From contig NZ_LFND01000005.1 in NCBI RefSeq assembly GCF_001045465.1, forward strand, positions 186,001-250,000: a stretch of 64,000 nt of DNA. The letters are read 5' to 3'. Position numbers and translations under genes: made by a program. Positions 1-7,321 of this stretch are shown here, piece after piece; the first letter of the stretch is position 1; the number at the start of each line of letters is the position of its first letter. Under the pieces are notes generated by a model, which had not been told where the DNA came from, made no database searches, and saw nothing but the letters and a program-made list of their open reading frames with translations. Origin of the DNA: Chryseobacterium angstadtii. GTDB lineage: Bacteria; Bacteroidota; Bacteroidia; Flavobacteriales; Weeksellaceae.

Positions 1-2420
1 CCCAGTTCTTCAGCAACTGCTTTGGCAGTATGTTCGTTGTCTCCGGTCATCATCATCACATCAATTCCTTCCTTCATCAGGCGCTGAACAGCTTTTTTGG
101 AAGTGTCTTTAATTTTATCCGTAAAGCTTATGAATCCTAATACTGTTTTGTCCTGTGCGATATAAGATATGGTATGTGCTTTTGACTGTACTTCTACTGC
201 TTTTGCCTTTAATTCCTGAGGAATCGACAGATTATTGGAGGTAAGAAGCCCTTCGTTTCCTAAATAAACGGTTTTTCCGTTGATATTTCCCTGAACTCCT
301 TTTCCTGAAATATTTTCAAAAAGATCCACTTTTTCAGCCGTTAGGTTTTCATCTTTCGCTCTTTTAATCACCGCGCTGGAAAGAGGATGCTCTGAATTTT
401 GATTTAATGAAAAGGCCAGTTTTAGCAATTCATTTTTATCTCCGTTTCCGGATATTTCAATATGTTCCACAGAAGGTTTTCCTTCAGTTAAAGTTCCTGT
501 TTTATCGGTAATCAGTACATTTACTTTATGCATCTGCTCCAAAGCTTCTGCATTTTTGATCAGAATTCCGCTTTTGGCTCCTTTTCCGATTCCTACCATC
601 AGTGACATTGGAGTTGCCAGCCCGAGCGCACATGGACAGGCCACAATTAGAACGGCAACTGCATTCACGAATGCAAATAAGCTTCTTTTTCCTTCCGGCC
701 CGAAAAACTGCCATAGAACGAAAGTAAGAACAGCGATCAGGATTACGATTGGAACGAAGACTTTAGAAACTTTGTCGGTAAGCTTCTGAATAGGAGCTCT
801 GCTTCGGCTGGCTTCGTTCACCATTTTGATAATCTGCGAAAGAAGGGTTTCATCACCTACTTTTTCGGCTTTCATGATGAATACCTTGTTTCCGTTGAGC
901 GTTCCCGAAGAAACTTTGTCATCTATATTTTTTTCTACCGGAACGGGCTCTCCTGTGATCATACTCTCATCTACCAAAGAGCTTCCTTCCGTGATTTTTC
1001 CGTCAACAGGAATTTTTTCACCCGGTTTTACTTTCAGCAGATCTCCGATTTTCACCTGGGAGAGCAATACTCTTTTTTCCTCTCCGTTGATCATCAGATT
1101 GGCTTCATCGGGAGACAGATTCATCAGTTCTTTAATGGCATTCCCTGTTTTTTTATGAGCGGCAGCTTCCATCAGCTGTCCTAAAATGACAAGCGTCAGG
1201 ATAACACAGACCGCCTCAAAATACAAGGGTATTTCATGATTATGTCCTCTGATTTCATGAGGAATAATGTCCGGAAATATTAAGGCTGCAATGCTGAATA
1301 TGAATGCTGCGGCTACCCCTAAAGCAATCAGGCTGAACATATTTAAATTCCAGGTTTTAAAAGAAACCCAGCCTCTTTTTAACAGAAACCATCCTGAATA
1401 GAACATCACCGGAATAGTAAGAGCCAGCTCCATGAATCCCTGAATAGTGTGGGAAAAAGGAAAGTTGATGAACATTCCCCCCATCGAAAGGATAAAAACC
1501 GGGATGGTAAAGGCAACGGAAATAATGAATTTCCTCTTTAAATTATTATATGTTTCATCTTCCTCGTCATCACCGCTGTCAGGCATTCTTACGAGGTCCA
1601 TTCCGCAGATTGGGCAGTCTCCCGGTTCATCACGGATGATTTCCGGATGCATAGGACAGGTATATTTTGCCGTTTTCTTTTCGGGATATTTTACGAGATC
1701 CATTCCACAGACAGGGCAGCCTACGTTGGAATCGTAAGTTTTGTCTCCTTCGCAGTACATTGGGCAGTAATATTTTCCGGCCATGTCATCTGTGACTTTC
1801 GGAGCTTCATGATGGTGGCTGCGATCATGATGATGGGAATGGCTATGATTGTGAGCATGCTGATGATTCTGAAGAGAACCGGCTTTTACCAGATCTTCAG
1901 TAATTTCCTCGAGATGCATGTGGCAAACAGGACAGTCTCCTTTTTCGTCATAAACTTTATCTCCTTCACAAAACATCGGGCAATAGTACTTTCCTATACT
2001 GTCTTTAAAGTTTTCCGGAAGATGGGTTGAAGAATAAGTGGGTTTATGATCTGGATTTTTGGCATGTTTTTCTTCGATGGGAACCAGATACATTTTGCAG
2101 ACAGGACATCTTTCACCCTGTTTAAAATATACTTTTTCGCCCTCGCATTCCATCGGGCAATAATAAACAGAAGAAGGTGAAACCCGGTCCTGAGGTTTTA
2201 CAAATGCAGTTTCAGGTTTTTTAGGATCTTCCAGCTTGTATTTACCTCCCAAAGCATCATTTAAAACTGAAAGTTCGATTTCCTTATCGGAAGTGATGGT
2301 TGCTGTATTGTTTTCCAGATTGACATCGGCTGTTACTCCCTCAATACTGTTGAGTTTTTCAGAAATTTTTTTCTGACAACCGGAGCATGTCATTCCGAGT
2401 ATATTATATTGTCTGTTCAT
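1..2420 (-). CDS. copA: Copper-type P1B ATPase with four metal-binding zinc-ribbon repeats (partial)
   Basis: Inner-membrane P-type ATPase expected to export Cu(I) or a similar soft metal. The ATG is at 2420. The reading frame is open to the window edge, so about 806 residues are present and the C-terminus is missing. Order seen: N-terminal HMA domain with GMTCSGC (residues 9-15); four YHS-like heavy-metal-binding repeats of form Y-x-CPM...CP[VI]C-x-M (about 86-112, 145-170, 217-242, 253-276); a His-rich linker (about 186-204) between repeats two and three; membrane helices from about 295; TGEP actuator motif; ACPCALGLATP ion-site motif (CPC); DKTGT phosphorylation site; HPL motif; and MTGDN near the edge. 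CPC plus MxCxxC argues for copper. The upstream AraC gene carries the same type of metal-binding fold and probably controls it. Four repeats is a high number for one ATPase. Confidence 0.93.
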   Translation of the reverse strand, partial: MNRQYNILGMTCSGCQKKISEKLNSIEGVTADVNLENNTATITSDKEIELSVLNDALGGKYKLEDPKKPETAFVKPQDRVSPSSVYYCPMECEGEKVYFKQGERCPVCKMYLVPIEEKHAKNPDHKPTYSSTHLPENFKDSIGKYYCPMFCEGDKVYDEKGDCPVCHMHLEEITEDLVKAGSLQNHQHAHNHSHSHHHDRSHHHEAPKVTDDMAGKYYCPMYCEGDKTYDSNVGCPVCGMDLVKYPEKKTAKYTCPMHPEIIRDEPGDCPICGMDLVRMPDSGDDEEDETYNNLKRKFIISVAFTIPVFILSMGGMFINFPFSHTIQGFMELALTIPVMFYSGWFLLKRGWVSFKTWNLNMFSLIALGVAAAFIFSIAALIFPDIIPHEIRGHNHEIPLYFEAVCVILTLVILGQLMEAAAHKKTGNAIKELMNLSPDEANLMINGEEKRVLLSQVKIGDLLKVKPGEKIPVDGKITEGSSLVDESMITGEPVPVEKNIDDKVSSGTLNGNKVFIMKAEKVGDETLLSQIIKMVNEASRSRAPIQKLTDKVSKVFVPIVILIAVLTFVLWQFFGPEGKRSLFAFVNAVAVLIVACPCALGLATPMSLMVGIGKGAKSGILIKNAEALEQMHKVNVLITDKTGTLTEGKPSVEHIEISGNGDKNELLKLAFSLNQNSEHPLSSAVIKRAKDENLTAEKVDLFENISGKGVQGNINGKTVYLGNEGLLTSNNLSIPQELKAKAVEVQSKAHTISYIAQDKTVLGFISFTDKIKDTSKKAVQRLMKEGIDVMMMTGDNEHTAKAVAEEL

Positions 2421-2698
2421 GATCCTTGAATTTATAGTACAAATATCCAAAATGGATAAGTAAAGCTGTTATAAATTTAAGGATAATAGTTATAGAATTT
2501 TGCCTGCGAGTGTGTTTGAGAGTTTGAGGGTAGGAGTGTTTGAGGGTGGGAAGGTTTGAGAGTGGATGTAATTTCGGGAGTTTAAGAGTAATTATTTTTT
2601 GATATTGTATGATCATAGCAATCGGTTTGTGCGTTTTAAAACACATTTACGCTCAAGCACTAAAACCCTCCTATACTCAAACCCTAAAACCCTCCGAC
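2421..2698. repeat. Intergenic low-complexity TTTGAGGGT-type repeats in inverted arrangement
   Basis: Between the ATPase start and the end of the AraC gene, 2513-2588 holds degenerate copies of TTTGAG(A/G)GT(G/A)GG. About 65 bases further on, 2651-2704 holds the complementary words (ACCCTC, CTCAAACCC), so the two arms form a long imperfect inverted repeat abutting the AraC stop. A variant -7 element on the minus strand (GATATTTG, 2447 to 2440) could serve the ATPase. A related low-complexity tract lies at 35271-35375. No coding potential is visible. Confidence 0.55.
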
Positions 2699-3259
2699 TC
2701 AAAAGCTGTCCAGAGTCTTCCTTTGATGAACTTTCAGTTTTTTGAATTCTGTAGGCGTGAATCCGGTAATGTTCCGGAACTGGGAAGAAAGGTGCTGAAC
2801 GCTTTTATAACCCAGCTTTCCTGCAATTTCGGTCAGGGTAAATTCATTATAAAGAAGCAGTTCTTTTACTTTTTCAATTTTGTGAAGGATGAAAAACTGT
2901 TCCAGGGTAATATTTTCATTTTGAGAAAATGTTTTGGAAAGAGCACTGTAGTCTTTATAAATCTTCGAACTTAAAAATTCGGATAAAAGAAAGTTTTCAT
3001 CAATATCCAGCTCACTGATCTTGATGATGATCATATTTTTAATTTTATCTACCAGCTGATGGGCAGAATCTTTTATTCTTTCAAAACCGGTTTCAATGAG
3101 TTTTCTTTCTATAGACTGCATTTTTTCAGCAGGAACTTCAGTGGCCGTTTCTACTTCACCCAAATTTACAGAATGCAGCGCTAAACCTTCATCGCTGAAG
3201 ATTTTTTCCACTGCGGCAATGCAGCGGTTACACACCATGTTTTTAATGAATATTTTCAT
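2699..3259 (-). CDS. AraC-family regulator with N-terminal HMA-like metal-binding domain
   Basis: 186-residue DNA-binding protein. Residues 1-65 resemble a heavy-metal-associated domain: the start carries NMVCNRC, an MxCxxC metal-site motif, in a beta-alpha-beta-like context. Residues 90-186 are an AraC-type double helix-turn-helix, with the usual ITLEQFFILHKIEKVKELL and FTLTEIAGKLGYKSVQHLSSQFRNITGFTPTEF-like pattern. It therefore looks like a direct metal sensor rather than the usual sugar-binding AraC protein. Its start overlaps the stop of the upstream thioesterase by 4 bases (ATGA type), so the two are co-transcribed. The copper ATPase follows on the same strand 278 bases downstream and is the obvious target. 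The metal is inferred from the neighbour. Confidence 0.88.
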   Translation of the reverse strand: MKIFIKNMVCNRCIAAVEKIFSDEGLALHSVNLGEVETATEVPAEKMQSIERKLIETGFERIKDSAHQLVDKIKNMIIIKISELDIDENFLLSEFLSSKIYKDYSALSKTFSQNENITLEQFFILHKIEKVKELLLYNEFTLTEIAGKLGYKSVQHLSSQFRNITGFTPTEFKKLKVHQRKTLDSF

Positions 3260-3648
3260 GGTTTGCTCAGTCTGTCTTTTACAAATTCTATCTGTGTTTT
3301 TCCGTGTGGTGCAGGATTTCCTTCACTATCCAGATTTACCATTACGATTTTGTCTACTGTAATGATGGTTTGGTGGGTCATTTTATTTCTTACATCACAT
3401 TTTAAAGTTACGGATGAAGACCCGAAATGAGTGGCTTCAATACCTATCTCTATAATGTCTCCCTGTTTGGCTGAACTTACGAAATTGATTTCCGAAATGA
3501 ATTTTGTAACCACTTTTGTGTTCTCCAGCTGAATGATAGCATAGAGCGCTGCTTCTTCGTCAATCCATTGAAGAAGTCTTCCTCCAAAAAGAGAGTGATT
3601 AGGGTTCAGGTCTTCGGGTTTTACCCATTTTCTGGTATGGTAGTTCAT
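3256..3648 (-). CDS. Acyl-CoA thioesterase, hotdog fold (YciA-like)
   Basis: 130-residue cytosolic enzyme predicted to hydrolyse acyl-CoA thioesters. The N-terminal segment with NHSLFGGRLLQWIDEEAALYA is the family signature N-x-x-G-x-x-GG-x-hxxxDE, in which Asp/Glu and the Gly-rich helix form the active site at the dimer interface. The middle (FVSSAKQGDIIEIG) is the typical central strand region. Length fits a single-hotdog YciA/BACH member. A promoter with both elements lies just upstream (3668-3698) and fixes the ATG at 3648. Co-transcription with a metal-responsive AraC gene is odd, and the functional link is unknown. Confidence 0.85.
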   Translation of the reverse strand: MNYHTRKWVKPEDLNPNHSLFGGRLLQWIDEEAALYAIIQLENTKVVTKFISEINFVSSAKQGDIIEIGIEATHFGSSSVTLKCDVRNKMTHQTIITVDKIVMVNLDSEGNPAPHGKTQIEFVKDRLSKP

Positions 3649-3667
3649 ATTCTGATAATTTGCAGTA

Positions 3668-3698
3668 CAAAGGTAGCGTTAAAAAGCGGTTCAGTCAA
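3668..3698 (-). promoter_or_regulatory. Promoter of the thioesterase-AraC operon
   Basis: Reading the minus strand: TTG at 3698-3696, a 20-base spacer, then TACCTTTG at 3675-3668. This matches the Bacteroidota primary sigma consensus TTG-N19-21-TAnnTTTG. It lies 20 bases before the ATG at 3648. Confidence 0.7.
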
Positions 3699-3828
3699 GA
3701 GAACAGGATATACTAATCCTAAACCAATGATTCATTTTCTCAATCAGTTTTTGAAACTGGTTTTATTTTTTTTACAATGTCTGAAATTTCAGAAAAAAGG
3801 GTTGCTATAGAAGGATCGTGAATCTCTT

Positions 3829-4032
3829 CTATTCCCGGAACTCCAGTATATCACCAGGCTGACAGTCCAAAGCTTTACAAATGGCTTCAAGGGTGCTGAA
3901 ACGGATGGCTTTCGATTTTCCTGTTTTTAAAATGGAAAGATTGGAGAGGGTAACGTCTACTTTTTCGGAAAGCTCATTCAGAGAGATCTTTCTTTTAGCC
4001 ATTACAACATCTAGATTTACAATGATAGGCAT
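3829..4032 (-). CDS. Small Cro/C1-type helix-turn-helix regulator (YozG-like)
   Basis: 67-residue protein consisting almost entirely of an HTH_3/XRE domain: MAKRKISLNELSEKVDVTLSNLSILKTGK holds helices 2-3, followed by STLEAICKALDCQPGDIL, the classic helix 4-5 ending. Very small members of this type often sit beside a DUF2975 membrane protein. None is visible here; the 4033-4453 interval has no credible membrane ORF. Target genes are unknown. Confidence 0.85.
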   Translation of the reverse strand: MPIIVNLDVVMAKRKISLNELSEKVDVTLSNLSILKTGKSKAIRFSTLEAICKALDCQPGDILEFRE

Positions 4033-4453
4033 ATGGTACAGGGTTTAAGATGGAGATTTTGTTTTCTGCTGAAAATCTGTTGGTTAAGGAAATAGGTTTT
4101 TTCAAAAAGCAAAGAGGCAAGATTATAAGCAGTCATATTAAAATATGGATGGATATGCTGTGGTACAGGGCATTGTAATGGGAAGGTGCTTAGGATTTCC
4201 ACGTTATTTTATTTTAAAAATGAAAATGTAAATATCAGTAAATATTTATTGAAAAACAATATTTATTAATTGTTATTTAATAATTTATCAGTTTGAATTC
4301 AACATAATGTGAGAAATGATGAAAAAAAGTTTTGATTTGAATATTTTAATTGTATCTTGCGTACGTTATATTTGGAATCAATATTTGTTCATTAATTTAT
4401 GTTGTTTTTCTTTTATATACCAATTTTTTATTAATTTTTTAATTTTATTCAAA
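4033..4453. other. Divergent intergenic region with AU-rich leader of the RRM gene
   Basis: 421 bases between the HTH gene (minus) and the RNA-binding protein (plus). A -7 element TATATTTG at 4367-4374 implies a leader of about 75 bases that is extremely A/T-rich. A 61-codon frame on the minus strand (4017-4202) overlaps the HTH gene start and shows no protein-like composition. Nothing else was recognised. Confidence 0.5.
4367..4374 (+). promoter_or_regulatory. -7 element upstream of the RRM protein gene
   Basis: TATATTTG matches TAnnTTTG. It lies 79 bases before the ATG at 4454, leaving a long AU-rich 5' leader. No clear -33 TTG at 19-21 bases was found. It argues against the alternative upstream start at 4316. 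Confidence 0.5.
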
Positions 4454-4816
4454 ATGAACATTTTTGTTTCAAACATCAATTACGCAACTAAAGAATATGA
4501 GTTGCATGATCTATTCGCAGAATTCGGTGATGTATCATCCGCTAAAATCGTTACAGACAGAGAAACTGGCCGTTCAAGAGGTTTTGGTTTCGTAGAAATG
4601 GGCGATGAAGAAGGAAAGCAAGCTATCGAAGCTCTAAACCAGAAGGAATTCAACGGTAAAACTTTGAACGTATCTGAAGCTAAGCCAAGAGAAGAAAAGC
4701 CAAGAAGAAGCTTTGACAACAACAGAGGTGGTGGCTACGGTGGTGGAAACAACAGAGGCGGCGGTTACGGCGGTGGAAACAACCGTGGAGGTAACGGCGG
4801 TGGAAATCGTTGGTAA
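4454..4816 (+). CDS. Glycine-rich RNA-binding protein with one RRM
   Basis: 120-residue RNA chaperone-type protein. The RRM spans residues 1-80: RNP2 is MNIFVSNINY and RNP1 is RSRGFGFVEM, with the aromatic residues that stack on RNA. Residues 80-120 are an Arg/Gly/Asn-rich tail made of repeated NNRGGGYGGG units. The frame stays open upstream to 4316, but the RRM begins exactly at 4454 and the -7 element at 4367 lies inside the longer frame, so 4454 is the start. Relatives in cyanobacteria and Bacteroidota are often cold-inducible, which would fit the AU-rich leader; that link is inference. Two strong terminators follow. Confidence 0.93.
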   Translation: MNIFVSNINYATKEYELHDLFAEFGDVSSAKIVTDRETGRSRGFGFVEMGDEEGKQAIEALNQKEFNGKTLNVSEAKPREEKPRRSFDNNRGGGYGGGNNRGGGYGGGNNRGGNGGGNRW

Positions 4817-4826
4817 AAAATATAAG

Positions 4827-4848
4827 GTGGCTTTTTAGCCACTTTTTT
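4827..4848 (+). terminator. Intrinsic terminator of the RRM gene
   Basis: GTGGCT/AGCCAC stem (4827-4842) with a TTTT loop and a run of six T. Confidence 0.8.
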
Positions 4849-4858
4849 ATGTAATATT

Positions 4859-4896
4859 TATCCCTTTCTAAATCATTTAGGAAGGGATAATTTTTT
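4859..4896 (+). terminator. Second hairpin terminator after the RRM gene
   Basis: A 15-base-pair stem (4859-4873 with 4875-4889, one G-T pair) is followed by TTTTTT. It backs up the terminator just before it. Confidence 0.7.
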
Positions 4897-4998
4897 GCAG
4901 ACATTCTGCTTATTTTTTGAAAGCGATTTATTAAAAAACAGAAACCAATTTTTTTCTGAATTAATAATGAATACTCTGTTTATAGGCAATTCCTGCTC

Positions 4999-5487
4999 TT
5001 AATCTTTTTTCTTCTTTTTCTTTTTTTCTTTGTCCTTATTATCCTTTGCTTTGGCTTTTTTCGTTTTCTTAGGATTTAAGACTTCCTCAGCATATTCAAA
5101 TTTAGGTTCTTCAACTTTTGCCGGGATGATTTCAATTTTAAGGTCAAAATAGTTTTTAAGATCATCCTGAGAGATTAAATTCTCGTTAAACAGAAATTCA
5201 AGAATATCCTTCCCCGAATCGTTGTAGAAATTATGGGCAAGTTCTTTCAAAAGAAACTTTCTGTACTCCTCCAGTGGAACAATCACTGTATATTTAAAAA
5301 TCCTTCCTTCTTTTTGAGTCGTGATATAGCCTTTTTCCACTAAAATCTTCAGATAAGTGGAAACTGTATTTTGGTGTGGTTTAGGTTCAGGATGCTGTTC
5401 CATAATATCTTTAAGATAAAATGATTCAAGTTTCCAAAACAGCTTCATGAAATTCTCTTCGGCAGCAGTAAGATGATTTATTTTCAT
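4999..5487 (-). CDS. BlaI/MecI/CopY-family transcriptional repressor with lysine-rich tail
   Basis: 162 residues. Residues 1-120 are the BlaI-type winged helix and dimerisation region: LTAAEENFMKLFWKLESFYLKDIM, then HQNTVSTYLKILVEKGYI as recognition helix and EGRIFKYTV as wing. Residues 120-162 are an unusual tail that ends in a run of lysines (KDKEKKKKKKKD). The family usually works with a BlaR1-type membrane sensor peptidase; none is adjacent. The gene follows the PAP2 gene on the same strand after 9 bases, so the two probably share a transcript. Inducer and targets unknown. Confidence 0.87.
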   Translation of the reverse strand: MKINHLTAAEENFMKLFWKLESFYLKDIMEQHPEPKPHQNTVSTYLKILVEKGYITTQKEGRIFKYTVIVPLEEYRKFLLKELAHNFYNDSGKDILEFLFNENLISQDDLKNYFDLKIEIIPAKVEEPKFEYAEEVLNPKKTKKAKAKDNKDKEKKKKKKKD

Positions 5488-5496
5488 AGAATATTC

Positions 5497-6099
5497 TTAA
5501 TGTTGAAATTGTATATTGCAATAAAGATAGATAAAAGATACCAGAAATGCTATTCCGGCACCCATAAATACTTCCTTTATCGTGTGTCTTTTTAAAATAA
5601 CGCGTGTAACTCCCACTAAAGCAGCAATTCCCAGCCAGATTAATCCGGCTTCCCAATTCAGAGTGAAAAACAACGCTGCGACAAATACATTGAAGGCGGT
5701 ATGCATTGAACTTTTAATGAAAAAATTACTTATCTGCATCGTGAAAATAAGGATCAGAATAAAAAGCATAACCAGATCTATATATCCGTTTTGAAAATAA
5801 TTGAAAACAAGATAAGCAACAACGGAAGCGGCGATAAATATATAAAGGGTTTTTCTTTGCACACGGTCTGAAACATCCATATTGGTATATCTCCCGGTTT
5901 TCACATTCCATACGAGCCAGATTACCACGGGGATGATAATAAGTAATAAGATAGGTGCAAAATAAAGAAGAGATTCTTTCAGGGAATACTCTTTTACACT
6001 CATATAAATAAAAAATATAAATAAAGAAACCAGCGGGTTGAAAAAATCTGAGATCACTTTTGAGATTTTATGCAGTAGTAAAGACTGTTTTTCTTCCAT
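5497..6099 (-). CDS. PAP2-family membrane phosphatase-like protein
   Basis: 200-residue inner-membrane protein with about six hydrophobic segments. Motif C2 appears as SSMHTAFN (family PSGH) and C3 as TRVILKRHTIKEV (family SRxxxxxHxxxD), giving the two catalytic histidines. Motif C1 (KxxxxxxRP) is not clear; the nearest basic segment is DRVQRK. Likely substrates are lipid phosphates or undecaprenyl pyrophosphate. The 9-base gap to the BlaI-like gene suggests an operon. Confidence 0.75.
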   Translation of the reverse strand: MEEKQSLLLHKISKVISDFFNPLVSLFIFFIYMSVKEYSLKESLLYFAPILLLIIIPVVIWLVWNVKTGRYTNMDVSDRVQRKTLYIFIAASVVAYLVFNYFQNGYIDLVMLFILILIFTMQISNFFIKSSMHTAFNVFVAALFFTLNWEAGLIWLGIAALVGVTRVILKRHTIKEVFMGAGIAFLVSFIYLYCNIQFQH

Positions 6100-6179
6100 G
6101 TTTAAGTTTAAAATTCAAATATAACACTATAAGCAAAAAAACAATTAGTATCTATACGATAAAAACAAAGTTTTTTTTA

Positions 6180-6187
6180 TAATTTTG
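6180..6187 (+). promoter_or_regulatory. -7 element upstream of pdhA
   Basis: TAATTTTG fits TAnnTTTG and lies 37 bases before the pdhA ATG, after an A/T-rich stretch. A good -33 TTG is not evident. Confidence 0.55.
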
Positions 6188-6224
6188 CTCAAATATTTCA
6201 TCATAAAAAAGCAAGAGCTAACAC

Positions 6225-7226
6225 ATGAAAGAATTTTCTAAAGAGGTATACCTGAAGTGGTATGAAGATATGACAATGTGGAGAAGGTTTGAAGACAAAT
6301 GCCGTTCTCTTTATCTAAAACAAAAGATCAGAGGTTTTTTACATTTGTATAATGGCCAGGAAGCTATTCCTGCCGGCTTCGCACATGCAATGGATTTAAC
6401 GAAGGACAGTATGATTACTGCTTACAGATGCCACATCCATCCAATGGCGATGGGAGTAGATCCTAAGAGAATCATGGCTGAACTTTGCGGTAAAGCTACC
6501 GGAACATCCGGAGGTATGGGTGGTTCTATGCACATTTTCAGTAAAGAACACCGTTTTTACGGAGGACACGGTATTGTAGGAGGACAGATCCCTTTGGGAG
6601 CCGGAATTGCTTTTGCAGATAAGTATTTTGACAGAAAAGCTGTAAACATCTGCTTCTTCGGAGACGGAGCTGCGAGACAGGGATCGCTTCATGAAACTTT
6701 CAATATGGCGATGAACTGGAAGCTTCCGGTAGTATTTGTAGTTGAAAACAACCAGTATGCTATGGGAACGTCTGTAAAAAGAACAGCCAACCATGAAGAT
6801 ATCTACAAATTAGGATTAGGGTACGAGATGCCTTGCCTTGCCGTAGATGCCATGGACCCTGAAAAAGTAGCTGAAGCAGCTTATGAAGCTATAGAAAGAG
6901 CGAGAAGAGGAGACGGGCCTACATTCATTGAAGCAAGAACTTACCGTTACAGAGGACACTCTATGTCTGATGCTGAGCCTTACAGAAGTAAGGAAGAAGT
7001 AGCGATTCATAAGAATGATGACCCTATGGAACTGGTAAAACACAGAATCCTGGAAAACGGATGGGCTACAGAAGCTGAATTGGAAGCTGTAGACAACAAG
7101 TCAAGAGATTTTGTAGAAGAATGTATCGAATTTATGGAAAACTCTCCATATCCTGATCCGGACAAGATCTACGAATATGTGTACGCTCAGGAAAACTACC
7201 CGTTCTTAGATAAATTAGAAAAATAA
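6225..7226 (+). CDS. pdhA: Pyruvate dehydrogenase E1 component, alpha subunit
   Basis: 333-residue thiamine-diphosphate enzyme subunit that decarboxylates pyruvate and acetylates the lipoyl groups of E2 in the cytosolic PDH complex. Seen: MTMWRRFEDKCRSLYLKQKIRGFLHLYNGQEA at the N-terminus; the ThDP/Mg motif GDGAARQGSLHETFNMAMNWKLPVVFVVENN (GDG...NN) in the middle; and the phosphorylation-loop-like YRYRGHSMSD around residue 245. Length fits a heterotetrameric E1-alpha. It is followed 95 bases later by the E2 gene; no E1-beta gene is in the window, so pdhB must be elsewhere. Confidence 0.97.
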   Translation: MKEFSKEVYLKWYEDMTMWRRFEDKCRSLYLKQKIRGFLHLYNGQEAIPAGFAHAMDLTKDSMITAYRCHIHPMAMGVDPKRIMAELCGKATGTSGGMGGSMHIFSKEHRFYGGHGIVGGQIPLGAGIAFADKYFDRKAVNICFFGDGAARQGSLHETFNMAMNWKLPVVFVVENNQYAMGTSVKRTANHEDIYKLGLGYEMPCLAVDAMDPEKVAEAAYEAIERARRGDGPTFIEARTYRYRGHSMSDAEPYRSKEEVAIHKNDDPMELVKHRILENGWATEAELEAVDNKSRDFVEECIEFMENSPYPDPDKIYEYVYAQENYPFLDKLEK

Positions 7227-7321
7227 AATAATTTGCTGATTCGATGATAGATGATGTGGCCATTCTATGTTCACTGTTCTTATCATCACATCATCACATT
7301 AACAAATTAACACAATAAATT

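Noticed and set aside
3752..3794. CTGGTT with A tract upstream, resembling the promoter module
   Set aside because: No second hexamer at 23 bases and no TTTnTTTG at 24 bases.
4017..4202. 61-codon frame on the minus strand upstream of the small HTH gene
   Set aside because: Overlaps the HTH start, composition is not protein-like (Pro/His/Cys-rich without pattern), and no promoter fits.
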